Origin: Bremerella sp. JC817
GTDB lineage: Bacteria > Planctomycetota > Planctomycetia > Pirellulales > Pirellulaceae
Assembly (NCBI RefSeq): GCF_040718835.1
Contig: NZ_JBFEFG010000267.1
Coordinates: 62,001 to 126,000, forward strand
Direction: 5' to 3'
Length of the DNA stretch: 64,000 nucleotides
The translations under genes and the position numbers were made by a program. Numbering within the stretch: position 1 is the first letter of the stretch; each line of letters begins with the position of its first letter. A model generated the notes under the pieces. It searched no databases and had not been told where the DNA came from. It saw nothing but the letters and a program-made list of their open reading frames with translations. Shown in pieces: positions 36,862 to 45,031 of the stretch.

Positions 36862-37734
36862 TTAGCGGTTGCGAGCGAAGATGCCGGTCGCGTACCAGAT
36901 TCCGTTACGCCCCCGTTTCATGTCGTAGCCATAGTAAACATTGGCATCGCTGACTGCCGACCAGTGTCCCGACGAATGACGCCAGCTTCGGACGCATTCA
37001 ATCGCGGCGTCTTCCAGACGCTGCCCTGGCCAGCTTTCGGCACACACTTCCGTTGGCACCAGGCCACCGGGCAGTTGAGCGCTGATCTGGTGGAAACGTG
37101 ATTCCCACTGATGATGCCCTTGCAGTTGCATGCTGGCCTGATTGCGGCTGTGGCGGAAAGTTTCCAGCGCCAACAACCGACGGAATACACCGCCGGTGCT
37201 GCGTGGCTTTTCTGGGTGCATCCGCACGGCGTAGATCAGCGTACGCTGGGTGAGCGAACCAGGAGGAAGCGTCAGGATAACTTCCATCTCGGTCGTGGTT
37301 CGACCTTGCGTTCCTTTGAAGTTGAACTGACTGACCACCTGTCCCAACTGGGTTGGGTCGTTATTGGTGTAGTCGACGATGGCGATACCACCGGTGCCAT
37401 ACATGTACTGAAAGGCAGCGTGGTTCAAAATACGCGTCGGCTTTTCGTCGACGGTCACGGTAGCGTCGACGCCCAGATCAGCGACGACATAGTTGGCCAG
37501 CAACTCGGCAACCCGCCGATTAGTCAAGGTTTGCTGCTTGAATTGCTTGGCGGCCGCAGATTGATCATCAAAGACAATCATCAACATCTTCTTTTCCGCG
37601 GTCGCAGCTTTGACGGCACTCGAGTAATTGTCGTGCCATTGCTGCTCGGTAGATTCGGCCAATGCCATGCTCGAGCAACTTGCGAAAAGCAAAACGTTGG
37701 TCAGCACGCAGAGGGTACGAAGCGACATGTTCAT
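36862..37734 (-). CDS. Secreted protein with Cys-less thioredoxin-like domain and CAP-like C-terminus
   Basis: A 290-aa protein with a signal peptide (FASCSSMALAES). Residues about 30-130 resemble thioredoxin-fold DUF255/thioredoxin_7 domains (EKKMLMIVFDDQS, LLANYVVADLGVDA), but the place of the CxxC is occupied by QSAAAK. It would therefore have no redox activity. The C-terminal part (about 180-290: HHQWESRFHQISAQL, SWRHSSGHWSAVSD, NGIWYATGIFA) follows the pattern of CAP/SCP domains. Both domain calls are by pattern only. It ends at a strong terminator. Upstream lies a 367-bp gap to a divergent secreted-protein gene. Confidence 0.6.
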   Translation of the reverse strand: MNMSLRTLCVLTNVLLFASCSSMALAESTEQQWHDNYSSAVKAATAEKKMLMIVFDDQSAAAKQFKQQTLTNRRVAELLANYVVADLGVDATVTVDEKPTRILNHAAFQYMYGTGGIAIVDYTNNDPTQLGQVVSQFNFKGTQGRTTTEMEVILTLPPGSLTQRTLIYAVRMHPEKPRSTGGVFRRLLALETFRHSRNQASMQLQGHHQWESRFHQISAQLPGGLVPTEVCAESWPGQRLEDAAIECVRSWRHSSGHWSAVSDANVYYGYDMKRGRNGIWYATGIFARNR

Positions 37735-38101
37735 GGAGCCCGGGGAGGTTCGAGGAAAGTAAGCTGGGGGTAACAAACTTCGGTATTTGCACTGTCGAAA
37801 CAGGTTTTACCGGTAAAGTCGATTAAGTAAGGGTAAAACTGCCAGTTGTAGCAGTCAATCTACTAGTTCAGCCTCCCGCCTGAAGAGATCCAATTTCCTC
37901 GGATCTTTGCCGGGATGTCAACACAGGCAAGGTGCGAACTATAGGAAATACGTGTCAGCTCCGAAATCTTTGCGTAATGGGCATCTTTCCAGGGGAATGA
38001 CGCCCATGAAAGCTTCACGAGACCTCCTAAACGGTATATCTTGTGGATTGCCCTGACCGCGAACCCCGTAAACGGCCCCTCCAGCACGGATGAGGAACAT
38101 C
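37735..38101. promoter_or_regulatory. Divergent intergenic region with palindromic site
   Basis: This gap of 367 bp lies between two divergent secreted-protein genes. It contains the 12-bp palindrome TTTACCGGTAAA at 37806-37817. Overlapping it, GTTTTACC at 37804-37811 is repeated inverted as GGTAAAAC at 37832-37839. This looks like an operator for a dimeric regulator. I see no RNA gene or coding frame. Confidence 0.4.
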
Positions 38102-39997
38102 ATGATCTGCAATCCATGGCGCACGGCAGCCCTTAGTCTTCTATTTCTTGGTTCAGGTTTCCTGATTTTCAGCTCGGCAGCTTCTGCTCAGGAATCTGCT
38201 CCGGCCAGCGATCTCTCGCAGGCTGTGATCGATGCGCAAGCGAAGTTCAAGCCCGTGTCGGCTGAGGAAGTGGCTGCGGCCAAAAAGACCTTAGAGTCGA
38301 AGCTCGGTACCCTCGAGAGTTTCCTCGCCAATGGGACTTCCGAAAACGAAGCGGCATGGAAGGCATATCTGCGGTGGGACGATCTTCAGACACAGCTTTC
38401 CGCGGAAAAACCGGACCTGCGAACGCTAGAAGAAATCTATCTGAAATACCGCGGGTCGTATGCCGGTCTTGACAAGCCACAGACCGTGGCGGCCCGTCAG
38501 GCCCTACGTAAGTACATCAACCTGGCCTACTTCTCTCAGGTCGACCAGTACCCCAAGATGTACGAAATTCAGCTCAAAACCCTGGCCGACGCGGTCAAGC
38601 GATACCAAGATACGGCGGCTAGCGAAGATGCCTACGTGATTGGTCCGATCCTGGGTTGGCTCGAACAAGGTAATCAAGTTCCCGATTTAATCGATCAGAT
38701 TCGCTCGGAGCTCGATCAACCGAACCTCTACGCCTCGGTTTCCCGCGAATTGATCGCCGGTGGAATCGCCCGTCCGGTCAATCAAACGACTCCGGTTCGT
38801 GAAGTGATCTTGGGCACCAACGTCACCGGCACGGCTCATATGCATGGCAATGTCGACGTGAAACTGGTTCCTAGCGAAACCAAGGCGATCATCGAACTGA
38901 CACTCGACGGTGAAGTCACCTCGAAGAACGTTGGTGTCAACGGTCCTGCCACGATCTACTCGACCGGTTACAGCAAGATCGCTGCCGCCAAAGAGCTGAT
39001 CTTCGACAAGAGCGGCCTGTCGGCCAAGCCAGCCACGGCCCAGGCCTGGACGACGACCACCTTTGATGCGATCTGTGCCAAGTTGAAGCTGATCCAGAAG
39101 ATCGCCACCAAGCGAGCCTATCAGCAAAAGGGGCAGGCTCAGGCCATCGCTTCGCAGCGTACCGAATCGAAGGTTGAAGCCAGTTTCGATCGCGAAACAA
39201 GAGATCTCGTTCACGACGCCAACTCGCGTCTGCAGGAAAAGCTGTTCCGCGCCTTGATTGGTCGTGACGAATTTCCCGATCACCTGAAGGCTTCGACCAC
39301 GGCGGATGCCCTGAATCTGGAAGTGATGCACTCGGGCCAGGGGCAACTGGCTGCTTCGTCGCCAGCTCCTGCGGCGGAAGACCAGGAAGCGGACCTCACG
39401 CTGAAGCTGCACGAATCGATCATCCACAACTATGGCGAAGTCTTCCTGGCGGGCGTCAAACTGACCGACGAACGACTGGTCGAGATCCTCGACCAACGTG
39501 GCGCTGAGATTCCTGACGAACTGAAGATCACTGAGGAAACGGACCCTTGGTCGATCACCTTCGACTACAAGAGTCCCATCCAGGTTGTCTTCGATAACGA
39601 CACGGTCAAAATTGGGATCCGTGGTCGCCAGTTCACCCGTGGTGACAACGAAGTGAATCGCACCATCGCGATTAGTGCCGACTACAAGATCGAGAAGGGG
39701 GAGAACGGCACCCTCCTGACTCGCACTGGCGAAGTCTTGGTCGACTTCCCCACGCAGGAACGCCTCGGCCCGCTCGATCTGACGGCGAAGACCTTCCTTC
39801 GCAAGAAGTTTGAAGCGGTCTTCAAGCCCGAGATCGTCGGCGAGGGGATCAAGCTTGAAGGGGAATGGGCCGACGCTGGCACGCTTCGCATCTCGTCCCT
39901 GTCCGTCACCCCAGGCTGGTTCGTCGGAACATGGCGTCTGGAAGCCCCGCAGCCAGAACCGGCTGCTGCGACAGAAACCACTTCTGTGGTAGAGTAA
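38102..39997 (+). CDS. Secreted protein of unknown function (631 aa)
   Basis: The signal peptide (LLFLGSGFLIFSSAASAQ) is followed by a mostly helical N-terminal region (about 35-200) and a long mixed region. I see no known motif. There is no second membrane segment and only sparse Cys. GAGGA precedes the ATG at 38102, favoured over 38090. The length, codon pattern and signal peptide make it a confident gene. It stands alone between a divergent secreted protein and a small unknown gene 86 bp downstream. Confidence 0.75.
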   Translation: MICNPWRTAALSLLFLGSGFLIFSSAASAQESAPASDLSQAVIDAQAKFKPVSAEEVAAAKKTLESKLGTLESFLANGTSENEAAWKAYLRWDDLQTQLSAEKPDLRTLEEIYLKYRGSYAGLDKPQTVAARQALRKYINLAYFSQVDQYPKMYEIQLKTLADAVKRYQDTAASEDAYVIGPILGWLEQGNQVPDLIDQIRSELDQPNLYASVSRELIAGGIARPVNQTTPVREVILGTNVTGTAHMHGNVDVKLVPSETKAIIELTLDGEVTSKNVGVNGPATIYSTGYSKIAAAKELIFDKSGLSAKPATAQAWTTTTFDAICAKLKLIQKIATKRAYQQKGQAQAIASQRTESKVEASFDRETRDLVHDANSRLQEKLFRALIGRDEFPDHLKASTTADALNLEVMHSGQGQLAASSPAPAAEDQEADLTLKLHESIIHNYGEVFLAGVKLTDERLVEILDQRGAEIPDELKITEETDPWSITFDYKSPIQVVFDNDTVKIGIRGRQFTRGDNEVNRTIAISADYKIEKGENGTLLTRTGEVLVDFPTQERLGPLDLTAKTFLRKKFEAVFKPEIVGEGIKLEGEWADAGTLRISSLSVTPGWFVGTWRLEAPQPEPAAATETTSVVE

Positions 39998-40083
39998 GGG
40001 CTGAAGCAACCTGACGATGGTTTGCCGTGCGGCGACAGCTTTCGCCGCACGATTCTCCCTGCCAGACTCGCGAAGGAGCCCAC

Positions 40084-40560
40084 ATGGAACGTTGGGTAGA
40101 AATCCAGTTCGACTGTCTTCCGCTGCGTTCGATCGATCGGATGGATATTCCGATGGATGCCTCGCCGAAGTTCCAGCAGCATTGTCTTCGCGTCAAGTCG
40201 GCCATGGAGAAGCATGGTTCGCACAACACCTACTATCTTCACAACGCGACGTGCACCTATCACCTGCTGAACCATCCGCAGGACGGCATGATCCAGTTCA
40301 AGTTCCATGGCACCGTCATCACCGACGAAAACGACATGGAAACCCGCGGCAACGACCTGGAAGTGGAACTGGTGAAAGAGACCTGCACGTGGCTCTCGGA
40401 ACCGATCGTCCACTGGTTCCAGGAAACAGTCCAGCGGAGCGTCGCCGTCGAATTCGATCGCTACATCCAGGCCGGTGACCTGAAAAAGACCGAAGAACGG
40501 ATCGCCAAGATCAAAGCCGAAAGCGAATCGGGCGACAGCTTCATGGGCATGTATCTGTAA
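40084..40560 (+). CDS. Conserved-looking small cytoplasmic protein of unknown function (158 aa)
   Basis: It starts at ATG 40084 after a strong AAGGAG. No signal peptide or membrane segment is present. Features include ERWVEIQFDCLPLRS at the start, a run with several His (MEKHGSHNTYYLHNATCTYHLL) and an acidic, Lys-rich C-terminal helix. I do not recognise the family. The His/Cys-containing segment might bind a metal, but that is speculative. It converges with the frameshifted gene at 40585-40984. Confidence 0.7.
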   Translation: MERWVEIQFDCLPLRSIDRMDIPMDASPKFQQHCLRVKSAMEKHGSHNTYYLHNATCTYHLLNHPQDGMIQFKFHGTVITDENDMETRGNDLEVELVKETCTWLSEPIVHWFQETVQRSVAVEFDRYIQAGDLKKTEERIAKIKAESESGDSFMGMYL

Positions 40561-40584
40561 GATGCCTAGCGGCAGAATTGCCCG

Positions 40585-40984
40585 CTAGATCTTTTCCCCG
40601 CCCAACGCCCAGTTGATCCATCGATCGACACAATTGGGTGAGCGAACGTCGACATACAGGCCCCGCACGACCAGCTGGCCTGTTTCGTTCAACGGGTCTG
40701 CCGTGGCGAAGGCATCTTCCGCGACGTCACTGGTAAAGCGATTTCGATAGCGAAACCGGTCAACCTCTTCCCAGAACTCAGGGGCCTTCAGATCGGCCTC
40801 TTCCACGCGTAGAGCGTTCGCGACAGGGACGATGCAGTACGCCGTCCCAAAACATCTCGAAGAACTCACAATCGACGAGCTCCGCGACGCACACGCCATC
40901 GTATTCCACATACCAGCCATGCTCGCGTCCGTAGTTGGATCGCCAGATTTCGAGCAGCTTTCGGTAGTCTTCTGATAGAGACAT
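40585..40984 (-). pseudogene. Frameshifted small gene of unknown function (about 133 aa when repaired)
   Basis: The frame from ATG 40984 reads MSLSEDYRKLLEIWRSNYG and on to CEFFEMFW, then runs into a shadow-like tail. The natural continuation (YCIVPVANALRVEEADLK, then PEFWEEVDRFRYRN and DRWINWALGGEKI) lies in the next frame. The switch falls at 40846-40852, at a TTTTGGG run on the coding strand. One base too many there explains the break. It could be a real mutation or a sequencing error. The family is unknown. Confidence 0.7.
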
Positions 40985-41029
40985 GCTACGTGCGGCCTAG
41001 TACGGCGGTGGATCATGTTCACAGGCAAC

Positions 41030-41059
41030 AAAAAAGGCTCCGACAATGCCGCCGGAGCC
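41030..41059 (-). terminator. Rho-independent terminator of pyrC
   Basis: GGCTCCG at 41036-41042 pairs with CGGAGCC at 41053-41059. On the minus strand the hairpin is followed by a TTTTTT run (41030-41035), 31 bp after the dihydroorotase stop codon. Confidence 0.85.
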
Positions 41060-41089
41060 CTTATTTTGAATTCGCCTGCGAGGAGTCGC

Positions 41090-42424
41090 TTAGTCCTCGA
41101 CACCTTCCCAGTAACCGCCGCGGCTGTGGTCGAACATTGCTTCGACGCCCATGCGGGACTCGTCGAACTTGCCGTCGCGGTAGACTTCTTTGCCGCAAAC
41201 CCAAGTCCGAACCGGCCAGCCCGTTACCTCGCGACCCTCGAACGGGGTCCAGCCGCACTTCGTTTCCATGTGCGGGCCACGAATGACCTGAGTCTTGTTC
41301 ATGTCGACCAGCACCAGGTCGGCATCGTAACCAACTTCGATGCGGCCTTTTTCCATGATATCCCACACCAGGGCAGGACCTTCGCACATCCAGTGCACAA
41401 CGTCTTCCAGGGTGCACTTATCTTTGGCGACCATGTCCAGCATCAACGGCAAGGCAGTATCGACTCCAGGTACACCGCTCGGCGAATCAGGGTATTTCGC
41501 ACACTTTTCTTCCCAGGTATGCGGGGCGTGATCGGTGGCAACGATCTGGATCTTGTCGTCCAGCAGGGCCTGGAACAACGCTTCATTGTCCTCCTTCGTC
41601 TTCAGCGAAGGATTCATCTGGACCAGCGTGCCCATGTTCAAATAGTCGTCCACGTTCAGGAACAAGTGATGCGGCGAGACTTCCGCCGTGATCACGTCGC
41701 CATGGTCCTCAAAGATGTCGACCGAGGCACCACTGCTGACGTGGCAGATATGCAAACGATGCTTGTATTCACGAGCCAACGCGCAGGCCTTTTTCACCGA
41801 CGCAACTTCCGCTTCGACGCTGCGAATCCTGGTGTGGTCGATCACATTGCGTGTTCCGGCACATTCCAGTTTCATCTTTTCGATGATCGATTCGTCTTCG
41901 GCATGGACGGCGATCGGCAGCTTGGTTTCGGCGAAGATCGCTTCCAGCAAGCCAGGATCGGTCAAAGCCATGTCGCCGGTGCTGCTCCCCATGTAGATCT
42001 TAATCCCTGGGGTGCGGGTCGCCTTCTTCAGCTCGTCGATGTTGTGCAGGGTCGCACCAACAAAGAAACCGTAGTTGACGATGCTTTTGTTGGCCGCCAG
42101 GGTCAGCTTCTCTTCCAGCAGCTTTTGGGAAACGGTCGCTGGATTGGTGTTCGGCATTTCCAGAAAGGTGGTAATCCCACCCTTGGCACATGCCCGGCTA
42201 CCACTGCGAAGGTCTTCTTTGCTGGTCAGGCCCGGATCTCGCATGTGAACGTGGGCGTCGATCACACCTGGCATAAGCGTCATGCCGTAGGCGTAAACCG
42301 TTTCGTCCACCTTCACCGATTCGGCCGGATCGATCTCGGCAATCTGAGCTCCGTCGATCAGGACGGAAGTCTTCTGAGGTCCATCCGGCAAAATCACCGT
42401 GGCATTCTTAATGAGCGTTTTCAT
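41090..42424 (-). CDS. pyrC: Dihydroorotase (class I type)
   Basis: A 444-aa amidohydrolase of pyrimidine synthesis that closes carbamoyl-aspartate to dihydroorotate. The metal-binding DAHVHMRDPG follows a short beta domain. IYMGSSTGD is the class I loop, AVHAEDE, RLHICHVSSGAS and ATDHAPHTWEEK provide the other His and Asp ligands. The related hydantoinase/allantoinase families share this fold, but the ATDHAPH and HVHMRDPG forms fit DHOase best. It is monocistronic, with its own terminator. The long open frame antisense to it is not a gene. Confidence 0.9.
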   Translation of the reverse strand: MKTLIKNATVILPDGPQKTSVLIDGAQIAEIDPAESVKVDETVYAYGMTLMPGVIDAHVHMRDPGLTSKEDLRSGSRACAKGGITTFLEMPNTNPATVSQKLLEEKLTLAANKSIVNYGFFVGATLHNIDELKKATRTPGIKIYMGSSTGDMALTDPGLLEAIFAETKLPIAVHAEDESIIEKMKLECAGTRNVIDHTRIRSVEAEVASVKKACALAREYKHRLHICHVSSGASVDIFEDHGDVITAEVSPHHLFLNVDDYLNMGTLVQMNPSLKTKEDNEALFQALLDDKIQIVATDHAPHTWEEKCAKYPDSPSGVPGVDTALPLMLDMVAKDKCTLEDVVHWMCEGPALVWDIMEKGRIEVGYDADLVLVDMNKTQVIRGPHMETKCGWTPFEGREVTGWPVRTWVCGKEVYRDGKFDESRMGVEAMFDHSRGGYWEGVED

Positions 42425-42858
42425 TCAATATCCTGCGGTCGAAAACGATTGGCCCACGTCACAGTAGGGGGTGGCCGACCCGAAAGAAACCCGTCGGCGA
42501 CGAACGTGGGATGCGAGATTCAACTAGCGAACCCTAGGTGTCGGGCGCATGAAAGAACCCCGAGTCTAGAGCGTAAACGCCTACTATAAGAAGTTTTGCC
42601 CCCTCATGAAAGCGGTCCGAATCGGCTGGTATCGGGCGAAATGCCCTTCTTTGCCCTGGATTCCGCCCCCTACCACGACGAGGGGGAGTTACCCTTCGCG
42701 GGCCCTCACAACTAAAATAAGTGAGTCGACATTACCCACCTTTCCAGGAAGCCGGGACGAAGGCCTTCATTGCGATGAAGCTTCCGGCCTACCCAACCGA
42801 TCCCACTAACGAGGAAAGAGTCCCCTTCTCTTCGCGAAGGTCCGATTGAAACGGTCAT
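42425..42858. other. Intergenic region upstream of hemX-hemA, with possible leader structure
   Basis: A 434-bp gap between divergent pyrC and the heme operon. Near hemX, CTCAC and GTGAG (about 42703-42725) flank an A-rich loop, and CTTCAT-TGCG-ATGAAG (about 42764-42780) forms a perfect 6-bp hairpin inside a larger GGCC...GGCC symmetry. This could be a structured 5' leader. No known riboswitch consensus is recognised, and no convincing small ORF is present. Confidence 0.35.
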
Positions 42859-43755
42859 ATGCTATCTGGGATCACGCTGCTGATATTCGCTGCCAGTTAT
42901 GCCATTACACTGGGGCTCGAGATTGCGCGGATATTTGTCAGGGCTCGCTCCCGGGCAGTCCTCTCACTGGGATTCGCGGTGCTGGGCCTGGCGGCTCACA
43001 CATTCTACTTGGTGGGTGAACAACAAGGTGTCATCCAATCGGGACCCATCTCATCATGGCATCAGTGGTGCCTGATGGCGGCCTGGGTCCTGGTTTCGCT
43101 CTACGTGATTGCCGCGTTCTCTCAACCAGGTACGTCCCTCGGCCTGTTCTTGTTGCCGTTGGTACTGCTGCTGGTTGGCGTCGCCTATCTAATGGACCGG
43201 GTCGCCCCCTTTTCGACGACCACTTCCGCGGAAACCTGGGGAGTCATTCACGGCACAGCCCTGCTCGCGGGGACGGTGATCGTGATGCTGGGCTTTGTCA
43301 CCGGCATCATGTACCTGATCCAGTCGTATCGGCTGAAGCACAAGATGCTGTCGACCGAAGGTTTCAAGTTGCCGAGCCTCGAATGGCTGGAAATGACCAA
43401 CCGCCGGGCCCTCGTGATCTCGACCTGTTTACTGGCTGGGGGGCTCTTCGCAGGCATTCTGTTGAAACTGAATCACAATAGTTTTCCGTGGACCGATCCG
43501 GTGATCTGGAGTTCCGCGATCCTGTTTTTGTGGCTGGTCGCCGCCATGATCTTCGAGCTGGTTTATCGTCCGGCTCGTCGAGGACAGAAGGTGGCTTACC
43601 TGACGATGGCGAACTTCATGTTCCTGGCCTTGGTGCTGGGTCTGATTTTGTTCGGCCCTTCGCAGCATGCCCGCAACAGCGAAACGACGACCGAAAAAGA
43701 CGACACCTCTCAGGTATCGCAGGGAGTCGACTCACCAAGGAGCCTCATCCGATGA
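42859..43755 (+). CDS. hemX: HemX/CcsA-family membrane protein upstream of hemA
   Basis: A 298-aa protein with eight hydrophobic segments and the cytochrome c assembly (CcsA/HemX) pattern. SSWHQWCLMAAW holds the tryptophan-rich-like region, and GVIHGTALLAGTVIVMLGFVTG and IMYLIQSYRLKHK follow. In Bacillus and many others HemX is encoded next to hemA and affects glutamyl-tRNA reductase levels; family relatives handle heme. Here the stop codon overlaps the hemA start (ATGA, 43752-43755), so the two are translationally coupled. The short hydrophilic tail shows no further domain. Confidence 0.85.
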   Translation: MLSGITLLIFAASYAITLGLEIARIFVRARSRAVLSLGFAVLGLAAHTFYLVGEQQGVIQSGPISSWHQWCLMAAWVLVSLYVIAAFSQPGTSLGLFLLPLVLLLVGVAYLMDRVAPFSTTTSAETWGVIHGTALLAGTVIVMLGFVTGIMYLIQSYRLKHKMLSTEGFKLPSLEWLEMTNRRALVISTCLLAGGLFAGILLKLNHNSFPWTDPVIWSSAILFLWLVAAMIFELVYRPARRGQKVAYLTMANFMFLALVLGLILFGPSQHARNSETTTEKDDTSQVSQGVDSPRSLIR

Positions 43756-45026
43756 AGCTCCACATGATTGGCTGCAGTCACCACAACGCGAATGTCGAAG
43801 TTCGCGAGCGTCTGGCATTTACGCCAGAGCAAGCTCGCAAAGCGATGCTGATGTTGCGGGAACACTTCCCCGACACGGAATCGGTGATTCTGTCGACCTG
43901 TAACCGGACGGAGTTGTATACCGCTTCGGTCGATCCGACGCGGTTTCCATCGCATCACGAGATGGTCGATTTCCTGGCTCAGTTTCATCAGCTTGAGTCG
44001 GAAGATATCTTCGACAACGTCCTGGAGCGAACCGGTGAAGATGTCGTGCGGCACCTGTTTACCGTCGCGGCCAGCTTGGACAGCATGGTGGTCGGAGAAG
44101 CTCAGATCCTGTCGCAGGTCAAACAGGCCTACGAGATGGCGACCGATGCTGATTGTGCCGGAACGCTGACCCACAGCATCTTTCAGGCCGCCATCCACGT
44201 CGCCAAACGGGTCCACAACGAGACCAACATCCATCAGAAACGGGTCAGCATTCCGAGCGTCGCCGTGGGTGAGTTCGCGTCGAGCATCTTCGACCGATTC
44301 GACGACAAGAAGGTGCTGATCATCGGTGCTGGCGAGATGGGGGAGGAAACGCTGAATTATCTTCGCGACATGGGCGTTCGCGACTTCAGCGTGGTGAATC
44401 GAAACCTGGAACGGGGTCAGAAGCTGGCCGAAGCCTTCAACGCCGAAGCGTTTCCATGGACCGAACTGGTCCGGCAACTCGTGCGGGCCGATGTCGTCAT
44501 CAGCACGACCGGAGCCACCGAGCCGATCATGACCTACGATCAGTTCCTGGAAGTCGAAACCAAGCGGTACCAAAAGGCCATGTTCATTTTGGACCTGGCG
44601 ATTCCCCGCGACTTCGATCCGAAGATCGGGACCTGCGTCGGGGTCTATCTTTTCTCGATCGACGATCTGCAGAAGGCATGCGAGAAGAATCGCAAGGCAC
44701 GCGAACTGGAATGGCCCAAGGCCGAAAAGATTGTCGAAGTCGAGACCTCAAAGTTCATGGCGGATTTACACCACCGTGCGACCGGGCCGACTATCAAGCG
44801 GCTGAAGCAAGCCGCTGACGAGATCAAGCAAGACGAACTTCGTCGTCTGATGAACAAGATGGCCGATCTCGACCCAAAGCTCCAGAACGAGATTCAACGC
44901 TCGTTCGATCGATTGGTCAATAAACTGCTGCACCCGCCGCTCGAATCGCTTCGCGACGATATGGAAAGCGCCGCCCCAGGCGGCTTGCTGGATGCGTTAA
45001 AGCGTCTGTTCCGCCTCTACGACTAA
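43752..45026 (+). CDS. hemA: Glutamyl-tRNA reductase
   Basis: A 424-aa enzyme that reduces Glu-tRNA(Glu) to glutamate-1-semialdehyde, first step of C5 tetrapyrrole synthesis. The N-terminal catalytic domain has MIGCSHHNANVEVRERL and STCNRTELY with nucleophile Cys50. GEAQILSQVKQAY is the other active-site block, GAGEMGEETLNYL binds NADPH, and a C-terminal dimerisation helix ends the protein. The start overlaps hemX by 4 bp; the longer open frame upstream lies inside hemX and is not used. Confidence 0.95.
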   Translation: MKLHMIGCSHHNANVEVRERLAFTPEQARKAMLMLREHFPDTESVILSTCNRTELYTASVDPTRFPSHHEMVDFLAQFHQLESEDIFDNVLERTGEDVVRHLFTVAASLDSMVVGEAQILSQVKQAYEMATDADCAGTLTHSIFQAAIHVAKRVHNETNIHQKRVSIPSVAVGEFASSIFDRFDDKKVLIIGAGEMGEETLNYLRDMGVRDFSVVNRNLERGQKLAEAFNAEAFPWTELVRQLVRADVVISTTGATEPIMTYDQFLEVETKRYQKAMFILDLAIPRDFDPKIGTCVGVYLFSIDDLQKACEKNRKARELEWPKAEKIVEVETSKFMADLHHRATGPTIKRLKQAADEIKQDELRRLMNKMADLDPKLQNEIQRSFDRLVNKLLHPPLESLRDDMESAAPGGLLDALKRLFRLYD

Positions 45027-45031
45027 GCCGA

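Noticed and set aside
41015..42589. Long plus-strand open frame (524 aa) across the dihydroorotase gene
   Set aside because: It is antisense to pyrC, whose motifs are unambiguous. Its His/Arg/Gln-rich content is a shadow effect of GC-rich coding on the other strand.
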